Assembly (NCBI RefSeq): GCF_008326305.1
Contig: NZ_BIXY01000021.1
Coordinates: 1 to 64,000 of the forward strand
Direction of reading: 5' to 3'
DNA: 64,000 bases
Origin: Dictyobacter arantiisoli
GTDB lineage: Bacteria; Chloroflexota; Ktedonobacteria; Ktedonobacterales; Ktedonobacteraceae
Within the stretch, counting starts at the first letter, position 1. Each line of letters starts with the position of its first letter. The position numbers and the translations under genes are program-made. Below, in pieces: positions 17,243-26,423 of the stretch. The notes beneath the pieces were generated by a model, which was not told the DNA's origin, searched no databases, and saw only the letters and a list, made by a program, of their open reading frames with translations.

Positions 17243-17641
17243 CTAATCTTGAACGAGCGCGACACACTCAATTTCGACCAGCGCGTTACGTGGTAATTCG
17301 AGCACTGCGACCGTCGAGCGTGCAGGAGCGTCGGTGTTGAAGTACGTCGCATAGACCTCGTTCATGGCTTGGAAATTGTCCATTGTCGTGAGGAAAACCG
17401 TTGTTTTGATAACCTGATCAAGTGAGGTGCCAGCAGCCTCAAGCAAGGCCTGGAGATTCTGGAACACCTGCTGTGTTTGCGTCTGAATATCATCGCCTAC
17501 CATCTTGCCTGTAGCGGGATCAAGTGGAATCTGACCGGACGTATAAATGAACTGTCCGCTACGGATGGCCTGGCTATAAGGGCCAATCGCGGCCGGTGCG
17601 TTAGAGGTACTGATTTTGCTTTTTTTTGTCGTATTTGGCAT
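17243..17641 (-). CDS. ridA: RidA (YjgF/YER057c) family enamine/imine deaminase
   Basis: A 132-residue protein with the RidA signature blocks: APAAIGPYSQAI, IYTSGQIPLDPATG, ARSTVAVLELPRNALVEIE. The Arg in PARSTV and Glu in EIE are the substrate carboxylate-binding and catalytic positions in this family. It hydrolyses reactive 2-aminoacrylate-type imines from PLP enzymes in the cytosol. It ends 17 bp before dnaA and is probably in the same transcript, with no obvious functional link. Confidence 0.92.
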   Translation of the reverse strand: MPNTTKKSKISTSNAPAAIGPYSQAIRSGQFIYTSGQIPLDPATGKMVGDDIQTQTQQVFQNLQALLEAAGTSLDQVIKTTVFLTTMDNFQAMNEVYATYFNTDAPARSTVAVLELPRNALVEIECVALVQD

Positions 17642-17796
17642 GTGTTTATCCCATCGTTGGGCAAGGAGAAGCAGATGCTATCTTGCGCTTAATTTATACT
17701 GAATATGTTCGAAAAAAGTATTGATAGACAGGGAAGGACACGCTGATGAGTGCATGCGTGTCCCTGGCTGGTATCATAAATCCTACAGAGTAAAGA

Positions 17797-18756
17797 TCAG
17801 AATTGCCCCTGCTCTGAAGGGGGAAATTGGCCTTGCCCATGCGCATACTGTGCGGTATAGGGTTGACCTGATGGTATGAGTGATTGCTGGCCGCGCTCTA
17901 ATTCCTTCGCACAGGCACGCAATATTGCTTGCATCTCTGCGGCCGAATCGAAGCGTTCCTCTGGCTCTTTTTGGAGAGTCCGAGTTACGAGCTGCTCAAG
18001 GATCGGAGGAACGAGCGGGTTAAACTGGCGCAGTAGTGGTGGATTTGTGGACGCATGTTGCATCGCGATTGAAACCGCTGTGGGACCAACAAAAGGTGGT
18101 CGTCCGGCCAGCATTTCAAACATCACCACACCCAGAGAATACAGATCGGAGGACGCCGTAAGCGTCTCTCCACGCGCTTGTTCCGGCGATAAGTAGTCGG
18201 CGGTACCCAGAACGATACCACTATTTGTCAGACCCGCATCTTCGGCTACGCGTACAATACCAAAGTCGGTCAGCTTCACCCAGGCGCCCCCATCGCTGAG
18301 GCCCCCTGTACCACCGCTCCAGGCCAGCATGATATTTTGCGGCTTAATATCGCGGTGGACAAAACCACGTGCATGAGCAACCTGAAGCACTGCACAGACC
18401 TGGGCTGCAATCTCAATAGCCTCGCGAGGCTGTAACTGGCGGCGTTGTCCGATAAGCTGCTTCAATGTCGGGCCATGGATATACTCCATTACAAGAAAAT
18501 ACTGGCCCTGTTCTTCTAGAAAATCATAAATAGTGACGGCATTCGGATGTGCGAGCGCTGCGGCAGCACGCGCTTCTCGGCGGAAACGCTCAACTGCGCG
18601 AAGGTCATTTTTATCCAGGGATCGCAGGATTTTGATCGCCACGATGCGCTCTACGCGGTGATCCCAGGTTTTGAAGACGCTCGCCATACCGCCAGTGGCG
18701 ATATGCTCACGAATCTCGTACCGTCCAGCGATCAGTGTACCTTCAAATTGGTTCAA
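17797..18756 (-). CDS. Hanks-type Ser/Thr protein kinase, soluble
   Basis: 319 residues. The eukaryotic-like kinase domain occupies 11-275: a glycine-rich loop with IATGGMASVF, VAIKIL (ATP-binding Lys), HRDIKPQN (catalytic loop), TDFGIVRV (Mg-binding DFG), and SPEQARGE (APE-like). The C-terminal 35 residues are Gln/Ser-rich, with no transmembrane or PASTA segment, unlike most PknB proteins, so it should act in the cytoplasm. The start is TTG with GAGGTGA five bases upstream; no ATG alternative gives the full domain. An Asp/Gly-rich insert (GGTGGLSDGGAW) lies just before DFG. Targets cannot be told from the neighbours. Confidence 0.9.
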   Translation of the reverse strand: MNQFEGTLIAGRYEIREHIATGGMASVFKTWDHRVERIVAIKILRSLDKNDLRAVERFRREARAAAALAHPNAVTIYDFLEEQGQYFLVMEYIHGPTLKQLIGQRRQLQPREAIEIAAQVCAVLQVAHARGFVHRDIKPQNIMLAWSGGTGGLSDGGAWVKLTDFGIVRVAEDAGLTNSGIVLGTADYLSPEQARGETLTASSDLYSLGVVMFEMLAGRPPFVGPTAVSIAMQHASTNPPLLRQFNPLVPPILEQLVTRTLQKEPEERFDSAAEMQAILRACAKELERGQQSLIPSGQPYTAQYAHGQGQFPPSEQGQF

Positions 18757-19191
18757 CGTCTCACCTCAAGCGACCTGGGCGAATACTTTATAAGAAATTT
18801 CCGTATCAGAGGGTAGTATACCATTAATGAGTTATGCCGTCGAGTACCACATGACCCGTGTCAGCGCTTCCCAATTTTTACGCACCTGGAAAGGTTGCAA
18901 GGGAACCACAGTCCCATTGTCGTGGTTCAGAGTGACTCGAGAACTTTTCTCTCCCCAAATCTTTTTGTTCCGAATGAGTCATAAATACTAAAGGTGATAC
19001 TATCACAGGCTCTTATACGCTCTATAAGAATGTATCAATTATAAATAAATCCTGTAAATGCCATATGAACATTTTTAGCATCTCTATATTTATTAATTTC
19101 AATGTGAGGAATTGAATGTCTATGAAATTGGGAGCAATTTCATAGGAATATATCGTGTTTTTTTCTATCTATCGCGTTACGGAGTTGTACA
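18757..19191. other. Divergent intergenic region between protein kinase and GH3 genes
   Basis: 435 bp, AT-rich in its right half. It contains one clear structure, the inverted repeat at 19120-19145. Promoters for both genes should lie here, but I cannot pick a -35/-10 pair with confidence. No gene or RNA feature is seen. Confidence 0.4.
19120..19145. promoter_or_regulatory. 10-bp perfect inverted repeat before the GH3 gene
   Basis: CTATGAAATT (19120-19129) and AATTTCATAG (19136-19145) are separated by GGGAGC. It lies 47 bp before the start of the GH3 lipoprotein gene and could be an operator or a leader hairpin. Confidence 0.4.
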
Positions 19192-20439
19192 ATGCAAAAG
19201 GATAATGCTGTACACAGAAAGCAATCTGTCTTCTACTCGCTCTTGCTATTTAGTTGTCTCTGCCTGTTAAGTGGATGTTCTTTATTTTCGTTCGATGCGA
19301 CATCCACCAGTGCTCCCGAAGGCAAAATTATAAGCGCCCAATTGTCAGTAGATCCAGTTCAAGTGAAGGCACAATCTATCCTCAATAAGATGACCCTGGA
19401 TGAAAAATTAGCCCAGATGATCATGGTTGATTATTGGGGCACTGATTATGTAGCTTCTGGACTTCAGCAAATGGTTGCCCAACAACAGGTTGGTGGTGTT
19501 TTGTATCAGCCTTCTAATCATAACTTTGATTATCCCAATAATACAATTGCGAATATTTCAGCTTACTCTGTTCAAATCAACGCTGACGCGAAGGTCGCAC
19601 CTTTGATAGCGAATGATGAGGAGGGAGGGTCGGTTGATAAAATAACCCCGTTGTTTCCGCCATCTCCTGCTGCTGAACAGTTAGCTCAGTCTGGACAACC
19701 AAATGTTGCCTATCGACAGGCTGCACTGGATGCTTCAGAGCTTAAACAATTAGGTATTAATGTTGATTTCGCTCCAGTTGTCGATGTTGGTCCTGACACT
19801 AATCTTATGACCACACGCATGTTTAGCTCTGATCCTGGCACGGTGGCAACGTATGCTGGAACATTTGTCAAAGGTTTACAGGATAATGGAGTACTGGGAA
19901 CCCTCAAACATTTCCCTGGTCTTGGATTAGTCCCTAATAATAATTCACTTGACCCTCACAATGGATTGCCAGTAGTCTCAAGAAGTTTGAGTGATTTGCA
20001 GAAAATCGATTTTCTCCCCTATCAAAAGATCATTCAGCAAGATAATCCTGCTATGATCATGACTACTGATGTAAATACTCCGGCATTGGATAATACACCG
20101 GGTATACCTGCTGAACTTTCGTCAAAGGTGATTACGTATCTGCGTCAGACCCTCAAATTCAATGGTGTCATTATTACGGATGCCTTGAACATGGCTGGAT
20201 TGTATCCTGGTCTGGCATATGGAGCAGGACCTACCGATGACCAAAAGGCCGCGGCATGCGTGCAGTCTGTTGAAGCAGGGAACGATATGCTTGAAGGCGC
20301 GACAACACCAGCACAGGTCACTGATGATATTACGACCCTGGAGGCGGCGATCAATCAGGGCGCAATCAAACAATCCCAAATTGACCAATCCGTAATGCGT
20401 ATTTTAATGATGAAAATAAGATATGGTATTATAAAATAA
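19192..20439 (+). CDS. Secreted lipoprotein glycoside hydrolase family 3 (NagZ-like beta-N-acetylhexosaminidase)
   Basis: 415 residues. The lipoprotein signal peptide ends at LLSGC (lipidated Cys near residue 29), so the enzyme should be anchored outside the membrane. The GH3 N-terminal TIM-barrel motifs are MTLDEKLAQMIMVDYWG, ANDEEGGSV, FAPVVDVG, LKHFPGLG followed by DPHNGLP (the His of the NagZ Asp-His dyad), and GVIITDALNMAG (the Asp nucleophile). There is no C-terminal second domain, as in NagZ. The likely reaction is release of terminal N-acetylhexosamine from peptidoglycan or chitin fragments. ATG with GGAG upstream. The stop codon lies within the long palindrome that follows. Confidence 0.9.
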   Translation: MQKDNAVHRKQSVFYSLLLFSCLCLLSGCSLFSFDATSTSAPEGKIISAQLSVDPVQVKAQSILNKMTLDEKLAQMIMVDYWGTDYVASGLQQMVAQQQVGGVLYQPSNHNFDYPNNTIANISAYSVQINADAKVAPLIANDEEGGSVDKITPLFPPSPAAEQLAQSGQPNVAYRQAALDASELKQLGINVDFAPVVDVGPDTNLMTTRMFSSDPGTVATYAGTFVKGLQDNGVLGTLKHFPGLGLVPNNNSLDPHNGLPVVSRSLSDLQKIDFLPYQKIIQQDNPAMIMTTDVNTPALDNTPGIPAELSSKVITYLRQTLKFNGVIITDALNMAGLYPGLAYGAGPTDDQKAAACVQSVEAGNDMLEGATTPAQVTDDITTLEAAINQGAIKQSQIDQSVMRILMMKIRYGIIK

Positions 20440-20536
20440 GTTTTTAGTAGAGGGTGTATTGAAAAATACGTCGGACTTTTCAATACACCCTCTACTAAAA
20501 ACTTATTTGAGCACCCTGGGTGCGGAAAATCATGGG
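20434..20536. repeat. Long perfect palindrome plus partial interspersed repeat
   Basis: Perfect 32-base arms (20434-20465 and 20477-20508) flank an 11-base loop. The arms carry the family's conserved ends (TTTTTAGT...ACTAAAAA). Then TTTGAGCACC and GGTGCGGAAAATCATG resemble the right unit of the repeat at 45.1 kb. It overlaps the GH3 stop codon and lies between convergent genes, so it could also terminate transcription in both directions. Confidence 0.75.
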
Positions 20537-21814
20537 TTACGGAGTCCAGGCGGGGCGGGAGTCTGAATCCAGGCTGCCGTTGGCCTGGGTCAGTTGAACC
20601 TCACTATCTTGCTTGATAGAGTAGGCACCAGTTTTGGGATTTTTTATGATCGTTGCCAGCCAGAGATCAAAGGTGGTGTTATTGTATTCGTAGTAGGCGA
20701 GCTGGGTGCCGTCGGGCGACCAGACGGGCTGGCTGATATACTGGCTGGTTTTTAGTTTGACGGATTTCCCATAGCCAGCTAATCCCCGCTGTTGATTGGC
20801 GGTGCTGGTAACATCCACATTGGGATTGTTCGTATCGTTGGTGACGCCGTTGACCACGGGCATGACATTCAAGCTCATATGCGTGGTATCCTCGCGTCGC
20901 ACATAGACAATGCTATTCCCATCCGGCGAGAAACTCGGTTCCAGATTTGATAAACCACTTTTTTCTGGCGTCAATGTCACTCCTGGATTGCTCTCTGCTC
21001 CAAATTCTCCTGGATGGTATTTATACTGGTTTATCTGCATTTCGTTCCCAATCGCATTACTATTGATCAGGTTAAGCTGTGTTGATAATTGTGACCAGTT
21101 ACTGGCCTGTGTGTATTTATAACTGGTATAGAGAATTTCATCTGCATGACCAGGGCGAATAGCAGGATCGCGTAATCCACCGGCTCCAATCGCGGTATAA
21201 GCTACAGGCTGAGCATTTGCTATTTTATCCTGTGTATTGAGCCGATCATTCATAGACATCCTGAAGAGTTGCATATCCAGCAAGAAGGAATCATAGCCAC
21301 CAGTCTGATCTTTACTCCAATAGGCTTTCTGATTATCTCCTAAAAAGACAATATGCTGGTTATCTGCTTCCCAGGTTGGTTGTCCAAACCAATGGGCTGT
21401 ACTGGTCTCACCCCCGGTTTGTGTCGTTGTAAAAGTGCCGTTGCCATCAGCCAGGATTGTGTATTTTCCACCATTGGCAGGCATATAGGCGAGATCCGAG
21501 TAATTGGTGTGGCGAATAATGAAGGCGATCCATTTGCCATTGGGCGAGATGGCTGGATCACTCACGGTCAGTCCAGATGTTAACTGTTTGGGATTTTCTT
21601 TGTCATTCCCATTGAGCACATAGAGATTATGGTCGAGAGTGAAGTAGATTTTACCCTTGAATAGCGCTTGATCAACATTGATCTTGACATCGTTGCCATT
21701 TTTACTTTTTACTACGCTTTTATAGCTACTATCAGTACTACCCAGACAGCTCTGCAAAGCAAGCGAGAGCAGTGCCAGAATAGCTATAAATTCCCATTGC
21801 TTGTATCGTTTCAT
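20537..21814 (-). CDS. TolB-like beta-propeller lipoprotein
   Basis: 425 residues with a lipoprotein signal (LALQSC, Cys near residue 23). WD40-like/TolB-type beta-propeller repeats follow, each with an SPDG or SPNG turn: PAISPNGKWIAF, EPSFSPDGNSIVYVRR, PVWSPDGTQLAYYEY, and a final SRPAWTP. Such proteins are usually extracellular scaffolds or ligand binders; no catalytic motif is visible. It lies 93 bp downstream of the LCP gene on the same strand and is possibly cotranscribed, which points to a cell-envelope role. Function is not known. Confidence 0.82.
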   Translation of the reverse strand: MKRYKQWEFIAILALLSLALQSCLGSTDSSYKSVVKSKNGNDVKINVDQALFKGKIYFTLDHNLYVLNGNDKENPKQLTSGLTVSDPAISPNGKWIAFIIRHTNYSDLAYMPANGGKYTILADGNGTFTTTQTGGETSTAHWFGQPTWEADNQHIVFLGDNQKAYWSKDQTGGYDSFLLDMQLFRMSMNDRLNTQDKIANAQPVAYTAIGAGGLRDPAIRPGHADEILYTSYKYTQASNWSQLSTQLNLINSNAIGNEMQINQYKYHPGEFGAESNPGVTLTPEKSGLSNLEPSFSPDGNSIVYVRREDTTHMSLNVMPVVNGVTNDTNNPNVDVTSTANQQRGLAGYGKSVKLKTSQYISQPVWSPDGTQLAYYEYNNTTFDLWLATIIKNPKTGAYSIKQDSEVQLTQANGSLDSDSRPAWTP

Positions 21815-21907
21815 GCTGTTCTTACTATTCTGAAAATAAAGGTGATGCTGCTTATTGCCATCACCCTGGCATGCGGTTAGATCTAATGGTTAGAATACGC
21901 AACAGTC

Positions 21908-23857
21908 TTATTGCATCGCATTGAAGGATCCTGATACTGCCAGGAGCATCAAGTTTACCAGATTATTGTAGGCAGTTGTGTTTCCAGCGCTTTGAGACAT
22001 GCTGGCTGTTTGGATAGAGGGACTGGCTACACCAGTGCTGCCTATAGATGCCGAGCTTGTTGTGGAAGCCACTGCCGCTGTTTGTGTCGGGATTGTTGAG
22101 GGTGGTGCCATTGCAATTCCTGTGCCAGCCGGTTGAATGGAGCTTTGTGGATTACAATTTCCCTGCACACCAAACATCTTTTGGATTTTAGGAACAATCT
22201 TATTACAATAGGGAGCGACATTGGTGGTGTTTGCTCCCAGGGAATAGGAATAGTCGTTGGTAAAGGAGACACGATCAATTTTATTGATATCGACGTCTTT
22301 GGCCACCTGGGCAAAAGTTGCCAGTTGGGATACCTGGAGATCTGTCATCAGATATCCGTCCAGCGCATTCAAGATTTGCGGAGCCTGCGTAATCGCGTCA
22401 GTGTTCGTTAATTTGAGCTTAATCTGACCCAGGACTTGTTGTTGACGATCTGTACGCCCAAAGTCACCGCCGAGGTCGGCGTGGCGTGTACGCACATACG
22501 TAAGTGCCGCATGTCCATCCAAATGTTGAGGACCGGGTGCAATATTTAAACGCGTGTATCCATATTTATTCCCATTGCCGGTATCATCAGGATAGACATC
22601 ATCAAATATGGGATGTTGCACGTCAATATCTATCCCACCAATTGAATCAATGACTTTGATGAAGCCTTGCAGACCCACCCAGGCATAATGATCAATGGTG
22701 ATACCATAATTTTCTTTGATGACCTCTTCCATATGTCCAGCCGCTAACTGAGCGCTCTCTTTGGAATTCTTGCCTCGCCATGCATGCTCAAAGGCTTCAT
22801 CAATTTTCGCTGTGCCATACTGCGCATCGGAGACCTGCATGTCACGTGGAATGGAGAGCATTCCTACATATTTGGTCTGGGGATCGATAGTAATAATAAT
22901 CACTGTCTGTGCCAGCGGGGTGCCTGTGGTAGGATCATTGCCTTTCCCGTCGGTGTCGCTGCCCAGAAGCAGGATATTGGTACGCGTGGTTAAAGGATCT
23001 ACATTGGTTTCCTGCACAGCCTGTGTGGTCCCATTTACCATATGTAGTGCGCCTTGTCCAGTAATATCGCTCACCGATTTTGAGAAGGTGAATTGATAGT
23101 AGGCATAGGCGCTGCCACCAACGACAAGGAAGAAGACAAGCACGCCAATAGCTATGCGTGCCCAGATAGGAATACGTCGTTTCTTTGCTGCAACAGCAGG
23201 TGCTGGCTGAAATTCTGGAGGAGGGCCGCTAAAGCCAGGATTGCCTGTAAGGTTGGGATTGCCAGGCTGCCCCGGACCGAGAGGAAAGCTATATCCGTTA
23301 ACAGGACCTGCCTGTCCGTTGTAGTTGTCCCGTCCGCTATTTGGATACTGGTGTACATCTCCATGGGTGCTTGGTTGATTGAGAGGTGGTTGGCTGGAAG
23401 GGGGAATCAAGCCAGGAAAGCCCTGATTATTCTGTGGAGCGCGAGGTTGTCCCCCGGGATAGGTTTGTGCTTGCTGCTGAGATGGTGGTTGATATTTTCC
23501 CGGCTCGGATGGTGCCGGGGCATTGGGCATGCCTGATTGGGAGACAATGGGTGGATGTGTGTTGGAGGGGCGCATGGCAAAAGGATTAGCGGCAGGATTG
23601 ACAGGTTGTCGAGGTGTGCCCGTCTGGTAAGGTGGACGTGGCATTTTGCGTCGCTCCAGTGGATCAGTTATAGGTTCACCAATGAGGTCCCCGACTTGTT
23701 GTTCCGGATGTTGTAACTGTCCCGTTTTCCAGTGTTTGAGGAGCCCATCCTGGGATGGGGGAGTCATCTTCCCGGGATTGTTTTGGGACTGGGCTTGATT
23801 GCCTGCTTGGCCTGTATCACCGTCTGGCGAGGGTTTATTCATAAATTGATTTTTCAC
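21908..23857 (-). CDS. LytR-CpsA-Psr (LCP) family cell-wall ligase with a long Pro/Gln-rich cytoplasmic tail
   Basis: 649 residues. Residues 1-225 are Pro/Gln/Asn-rich and disordered. One transmembrane helix spans about 233-255. The LCP domain (about 290-480) has LLLGSDTD, PRDMQV, YAWVGLQGFIKVIDSIGGID, HLDGHAALTYVRTRH and GRTDRQQQVL, including the Asp and Arg residues that bind polyprenyl-pyrophosphate. LCP enzymes attach teichoic-acid-like polymers or glycans to peptidoglycan outside the membrane. The C-terminal 100 residues are Ser/Thr/Ala-rich. Start is GTG at 23857 or ATG at 23842. The disordered N-terminus is long for the family and may be a binding or phosphorylation platform. Confidence 0.92.
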   Translation of the reverse strand: MKNQFMNKPSPDGDTGQAGNQAQSQNNPGKMTPPSQDGLLKHWKTGQLQHPEQQVGDLIGEPITDPLERRKMPRPPYQTGTPRQPVNPAANPFAMRPSNTHPPIVSQSGMPNAPAPSEPGKYQPPSQQQAQTYPGGQPRAPQNNQGFPGLIPPSSQPPLNQPSTHGDVHQYPNSGRDNYNGQAGPVNGYSFPLGPGQPGNPNLTGNPGFSGPPPEFQPAPAVAAKKRRIPIWARIAIGVLVFFLVVGGSAYAYYQFTFSKSVSDITGQGALHMVNGTTQAVQETNVDPLTTRTNILLLGSDTDGKGNDPTTGTPLAQTVIIITIDPQTKYVGMLSIPRDMQVSDAQYGTAKIDEAFEHAWRGKNSKESAQLAAGHMEEVIKENYGITIDHYAWVGLQGFIKVIDSIGGIDIDVQHPIFDDVYPDDTGNGNKYGYTRLNIAPGPQHLDGHAALTYVRTRHADLGGDFGRTDRQQQVLGQIKLKLTNTDAITQAPQILNALDGYLMTDLQVSQLATFAQVAKDVDINKIDRVSFTNDYSYSLGANTTNVAPYCNKIVPKIQKMFGVQGNCNPQSSIQPAGTGIAMAPPSTIPTQTAAVASTTSSASIGSTGVASPSIQTASMSQSAGNTTAYNNLVNLMLLAVSGSFNAMQ

Positions 23858-24322
23858 CTATACTACCTGCCTCTTTCTTTGCTACATATATAAGTTTCTT
23901 TCCAGGAATGCCCCTCGCCTCCTTTTTATGTTTCCTCTACTCCTTTTCCAGATCGACTAAGCCGCTAGTATTCATTTATAATGCTACAAAATGATATAAA
24001 AAGATGCATTTACTATCAGTATAACGTATGGCAGAGTAAATCATCACGATCATAACTGTTTTCTCATCTACCAATGGAGATTGCTGTTTATGCATCAGTA
24101 TGTGCCTATTTAATGACCCTTTATCCTGGCTTTTACACACCGCTAAACAAGGCTTAATTGTCCTCTAAATAGAACGTGTTACGTTTGAAGCAGGGTACAT
24201 TGATCACCCTTTTGTCTAAGTGCTAACTGGTCGTCAGCCAACGCAATGCGACAGAGAGATTTGTATCGATTCCCGTGGTTCGTAACGTTGCTGGCGGCAT
24301 ATTCCTGGTAGGTGGTGAACCA
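23858..24322. other. Divergent intergenic region between LCP and glycosyltransferase genes
   Basis: 465 bp, AT-rich between about 23960 and 24030. Promoters for both flanking genes are expected here. I see no strong hairpin, RNA gene or open frame with a ribosome site other than the glycosyltransferase start. Confidence 0.35.
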
Positions 24323-25489
24323 ATGCGCGTTGCCATTATTACAGAAAATTTTTTGCCGAAATTAGATGGTGTTACACGGACAGTCTCACGATTACTCGAA
24401 CATTTACAGCTCCATGGACATCATGCGCTACTGATGGGTCCTGAAAGCGGCATGATTGAGTATGCCGGTGCTGAGATTATCGGAACAGCCGGTCTCCCAT
24501 TACCGTTTTATCCAGAATTGAAATTTAATTTTTTTCGACCTTTATTTATGCGCCGCTTAATCGAGTTCCGACCGGATATTGTCCATGTCGTCGATCCTGT
24601 GATTCTGGGAGCGACCGGCCTGGCTGCCGCACGTGTCCTGAATATTCCCATCGTCTCATCATATCACACGAACCTGGCGGCCTATTGTGGCTATTTCGGT
24701 TTCCCGTTATTAACCCGTCCGATGTGGCTCTATAACCGCTTTATCCATAATCAGTGTGCCCTGACCTTTTGTCCTTCGAACTCCACGGCCACAATGTTAA
24801 ACCGCCAGGGATTTGGGCAGGTGCGTATCTGGCCGCGTGGCGTGGATCGCACGCTTTTTCATCCCCAGCGCAGGAGTGAGGCTCTGCGTGCCTCCTGGTT
24901 ACAGGATCGGCCTGCACCTCAAGATAAGACTATACTGTTATATGTCGGACGCGTCTCGTGGGAAAAGAATTTGCGTTTGTTGATCCAGGCCTATCGTCAG
25001 ATAGATCACTCGCGTTGTCATCTTGTGATTGTAGGACAGGGACCAGCCTATGTGGAGGTTGAGCAAGAGCTCAGCCAGGTGCCGGTCACCTTTACCGGCT
25101 ATCTCAGCGGCACCGAACTTGCCACTGCCTATGCGTCGGCGGATATCTTCGCTTTTCCTTCCTATACCGAAACCTTTGGACAAGTTGTGCTGGAGGCCAT
25201 GTCTTCTGGATTACCGGTAGTCGGAGTGAGTTCTGAAGGCGTCAGTGATCTGGTGACGCATGGTCAGACAGGATTGTTACTGGCTGCTGAAGAACTATCT
25301 ATAGAAGAGCAGGTAGCTGGTTATCGTATGTATTTAGAGCGACTGATGCAGCGACCAGACGAGTGTGCTGTGATGAGCCGGCAAGCCATAGCGGCTGCTA
25401 TGACACGTACCTGGTTTGATGCGATGGAGTGCCTCGTGGATGGATACCGCGAAGTTATTGCAGGAAATAAGCTCCCTGTGGCGGTTTAA
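24323..25489 (+). CDS. GT4-type glycosyltransferase (alpha-mannosyltransferase / SqdX-like)
   Basis: About 388 residues with the GT-B fold. The N-terminal MRVAIITENFLPKLDGVTRT is characteristic of the MgtA/SqdX/PimB-type GT4 group. The acceptor-side SYHTNLAAY and WPRGVDRTLFHP linker follow. The donor half has LLYVGRVSWEKNL, GTELATAYASADIF and PSYTETFGQVVLEAM, the E(x7)E retaining motif. It probably transfers a hexose from a nucleotide sugar to a lipid or glycan at the inner face of the membrane. ATG at 24323 fits family alignment; 16 upstream residues in frame are unlikely to be translated. It is divergent from the LCP gene, compatible with envelope glycan synthesis. Confidence 0.88.
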   Translation: MRVAIITENFLPKLDGVTRTVSRLLEHLQLHGHHALLMGPESGMIEYAGAEIIGTAGLPLPFYPELKFNFFRPLFMRRLIEFRPDIVHVVDPVILGATGLAAARVLNIPIVSSYHTNLAAYCGYFGFPLLTRPMWLYNRFIHNQCALTFCPSNSTATMLNRQGFGQVRIWPRGVDRTLFHPQRRSEALRASWLQDRPAPQDKTILLYVGRVSWEKNLRLLIQAYRQIDHSRCHLVIVGQGPAYVEVEQELSQVPVTFTGYLSGTELATAYASADIFAFPSYTETFGQVVLEAMSSGLPVVGVSSEGVSDLVTHGQTGLLLAAEELSIEEQVAGYRMYLERLMQRPDECAVMSRQAIAAAMTRTWFDAMECLVDGYREVIAGNKLPVAV

Positions 25490-25491
25490 AG

Positions 25492-26310
25492 TTAAGCTGG
25501 TACGGCCCAGGCCTTACCATCCGGCCCGGCGGTAAGCACCTGGACCCCTGAGGCGGTAAGTGCCAGAGTATGCTCGAAATGAGCGGCTGGTAGACCATCT
25601 TGAGCCACAATGGTCCAATGATCTGGTAGTGTTTGAACGCGCTGTGAGATCATCGTGACCATTGGTTCAACGGCGATGACCACCCCGGCTTGCAACTCAA
25701 AATCCCCCAGCGCCTCATATTGCAAGCTATAATAATTAGGCACCTGTGGTGTTTCCCACATCTCGTGGCCGATACTATGGCCCACTAAACCTTCCACTAC
25801 TGCGAAGCCAGCCTGTTTCACATAAGCCTCTAACGCACGCGCTACCTGACTCCAACGTTGTTTTTGAGGGAGTAACTCAATCGCCAGTTGTAGCGCTCCC
25901 TCGGTGATATCGAGGATGCGTTGTGTGCTCTCTGCGATGGGTCCAACTGGATGGGTCACAGCGGCATCTCCACACCAACCATGATAGCGCAGACCGATAT
26001 CGATACTTACGATATCACCTGTTTGCAATTGTCGTGTGCCAGGTAAACCATGGACCAATTGTTCATTGATAGAAATACAGGTCACAGCGGGAAAGGGAAC
26101 ATTGCCCGTCGCGCTGGGTACATCTTTAAAGAGGGACTCGGCTTGCTGTTCCTGGATAAACTGAGCCACAGCATGGTCGATTTCCGCAGTGGTGATGCCT
26201 GGTTTGACCAGTGCCGCCGCCACCTGATGAGCCTGCCAGGTGAGCAGACCAGCCTCACGCATACTGGCGATCTCTGCCTCTGACTTTAAATTCTGATGAT
26301 TGTATGACAT
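25492..26310 (-). CDS. map: Type I methionine aminopeptidase
   Basis: About 272 residues. It contains the five metal ligands of MetAP: IDIGLRYHGWCGDAA (two Asp), GLVGHSIGHEMWE (His), AVEPMV (Glu) and AHFEHTLAL (Glu). It removes the initiator Met from nascent proteins in the cytoplasm. ATG at 26310 with CAGGGA upstream is chosen over the longer frame. It ends two bases after the convergent glycosyltransferase gene. It is unlinked to secY/adk or ribosomal genes, so it may be one of several Map copies. Confidence 0.93.
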   Translation of the reverse strand: MSYNHQNLKSEAEIASMREAGLLTWQAHQVAAALVKPGITTAEIDHAVAQFIQEQQAESLFKDVPSATGNVPFPAVTCISINEQLVHGLPGTRQLQTGDIVSIDIGLRYHGWCGDAAVTHPVGPIAESTQRILDITEGALQLAIELLPQKQRWSQVARALEAYVKQAGFAVVEGLVGHSIGHEMWETPQVPNYYSLQYEALGDFELQAGVVIAVEPMVTMISQRVQTLPDHWTIVAQDGLPAAHFEHTLALTASGVQVLTAGPDGKAWAVPA

Positions 26311-26423
26311 ACATTCTATCCCTGAAGTTGCAGCGTACATGTCCGCCATGGTTAATACTGCTAACACTTGTTGACCGCAAAGCTTTGTCCATGCTATAGA
26401 CTGAAGTGTCTATGTGTGATGTT

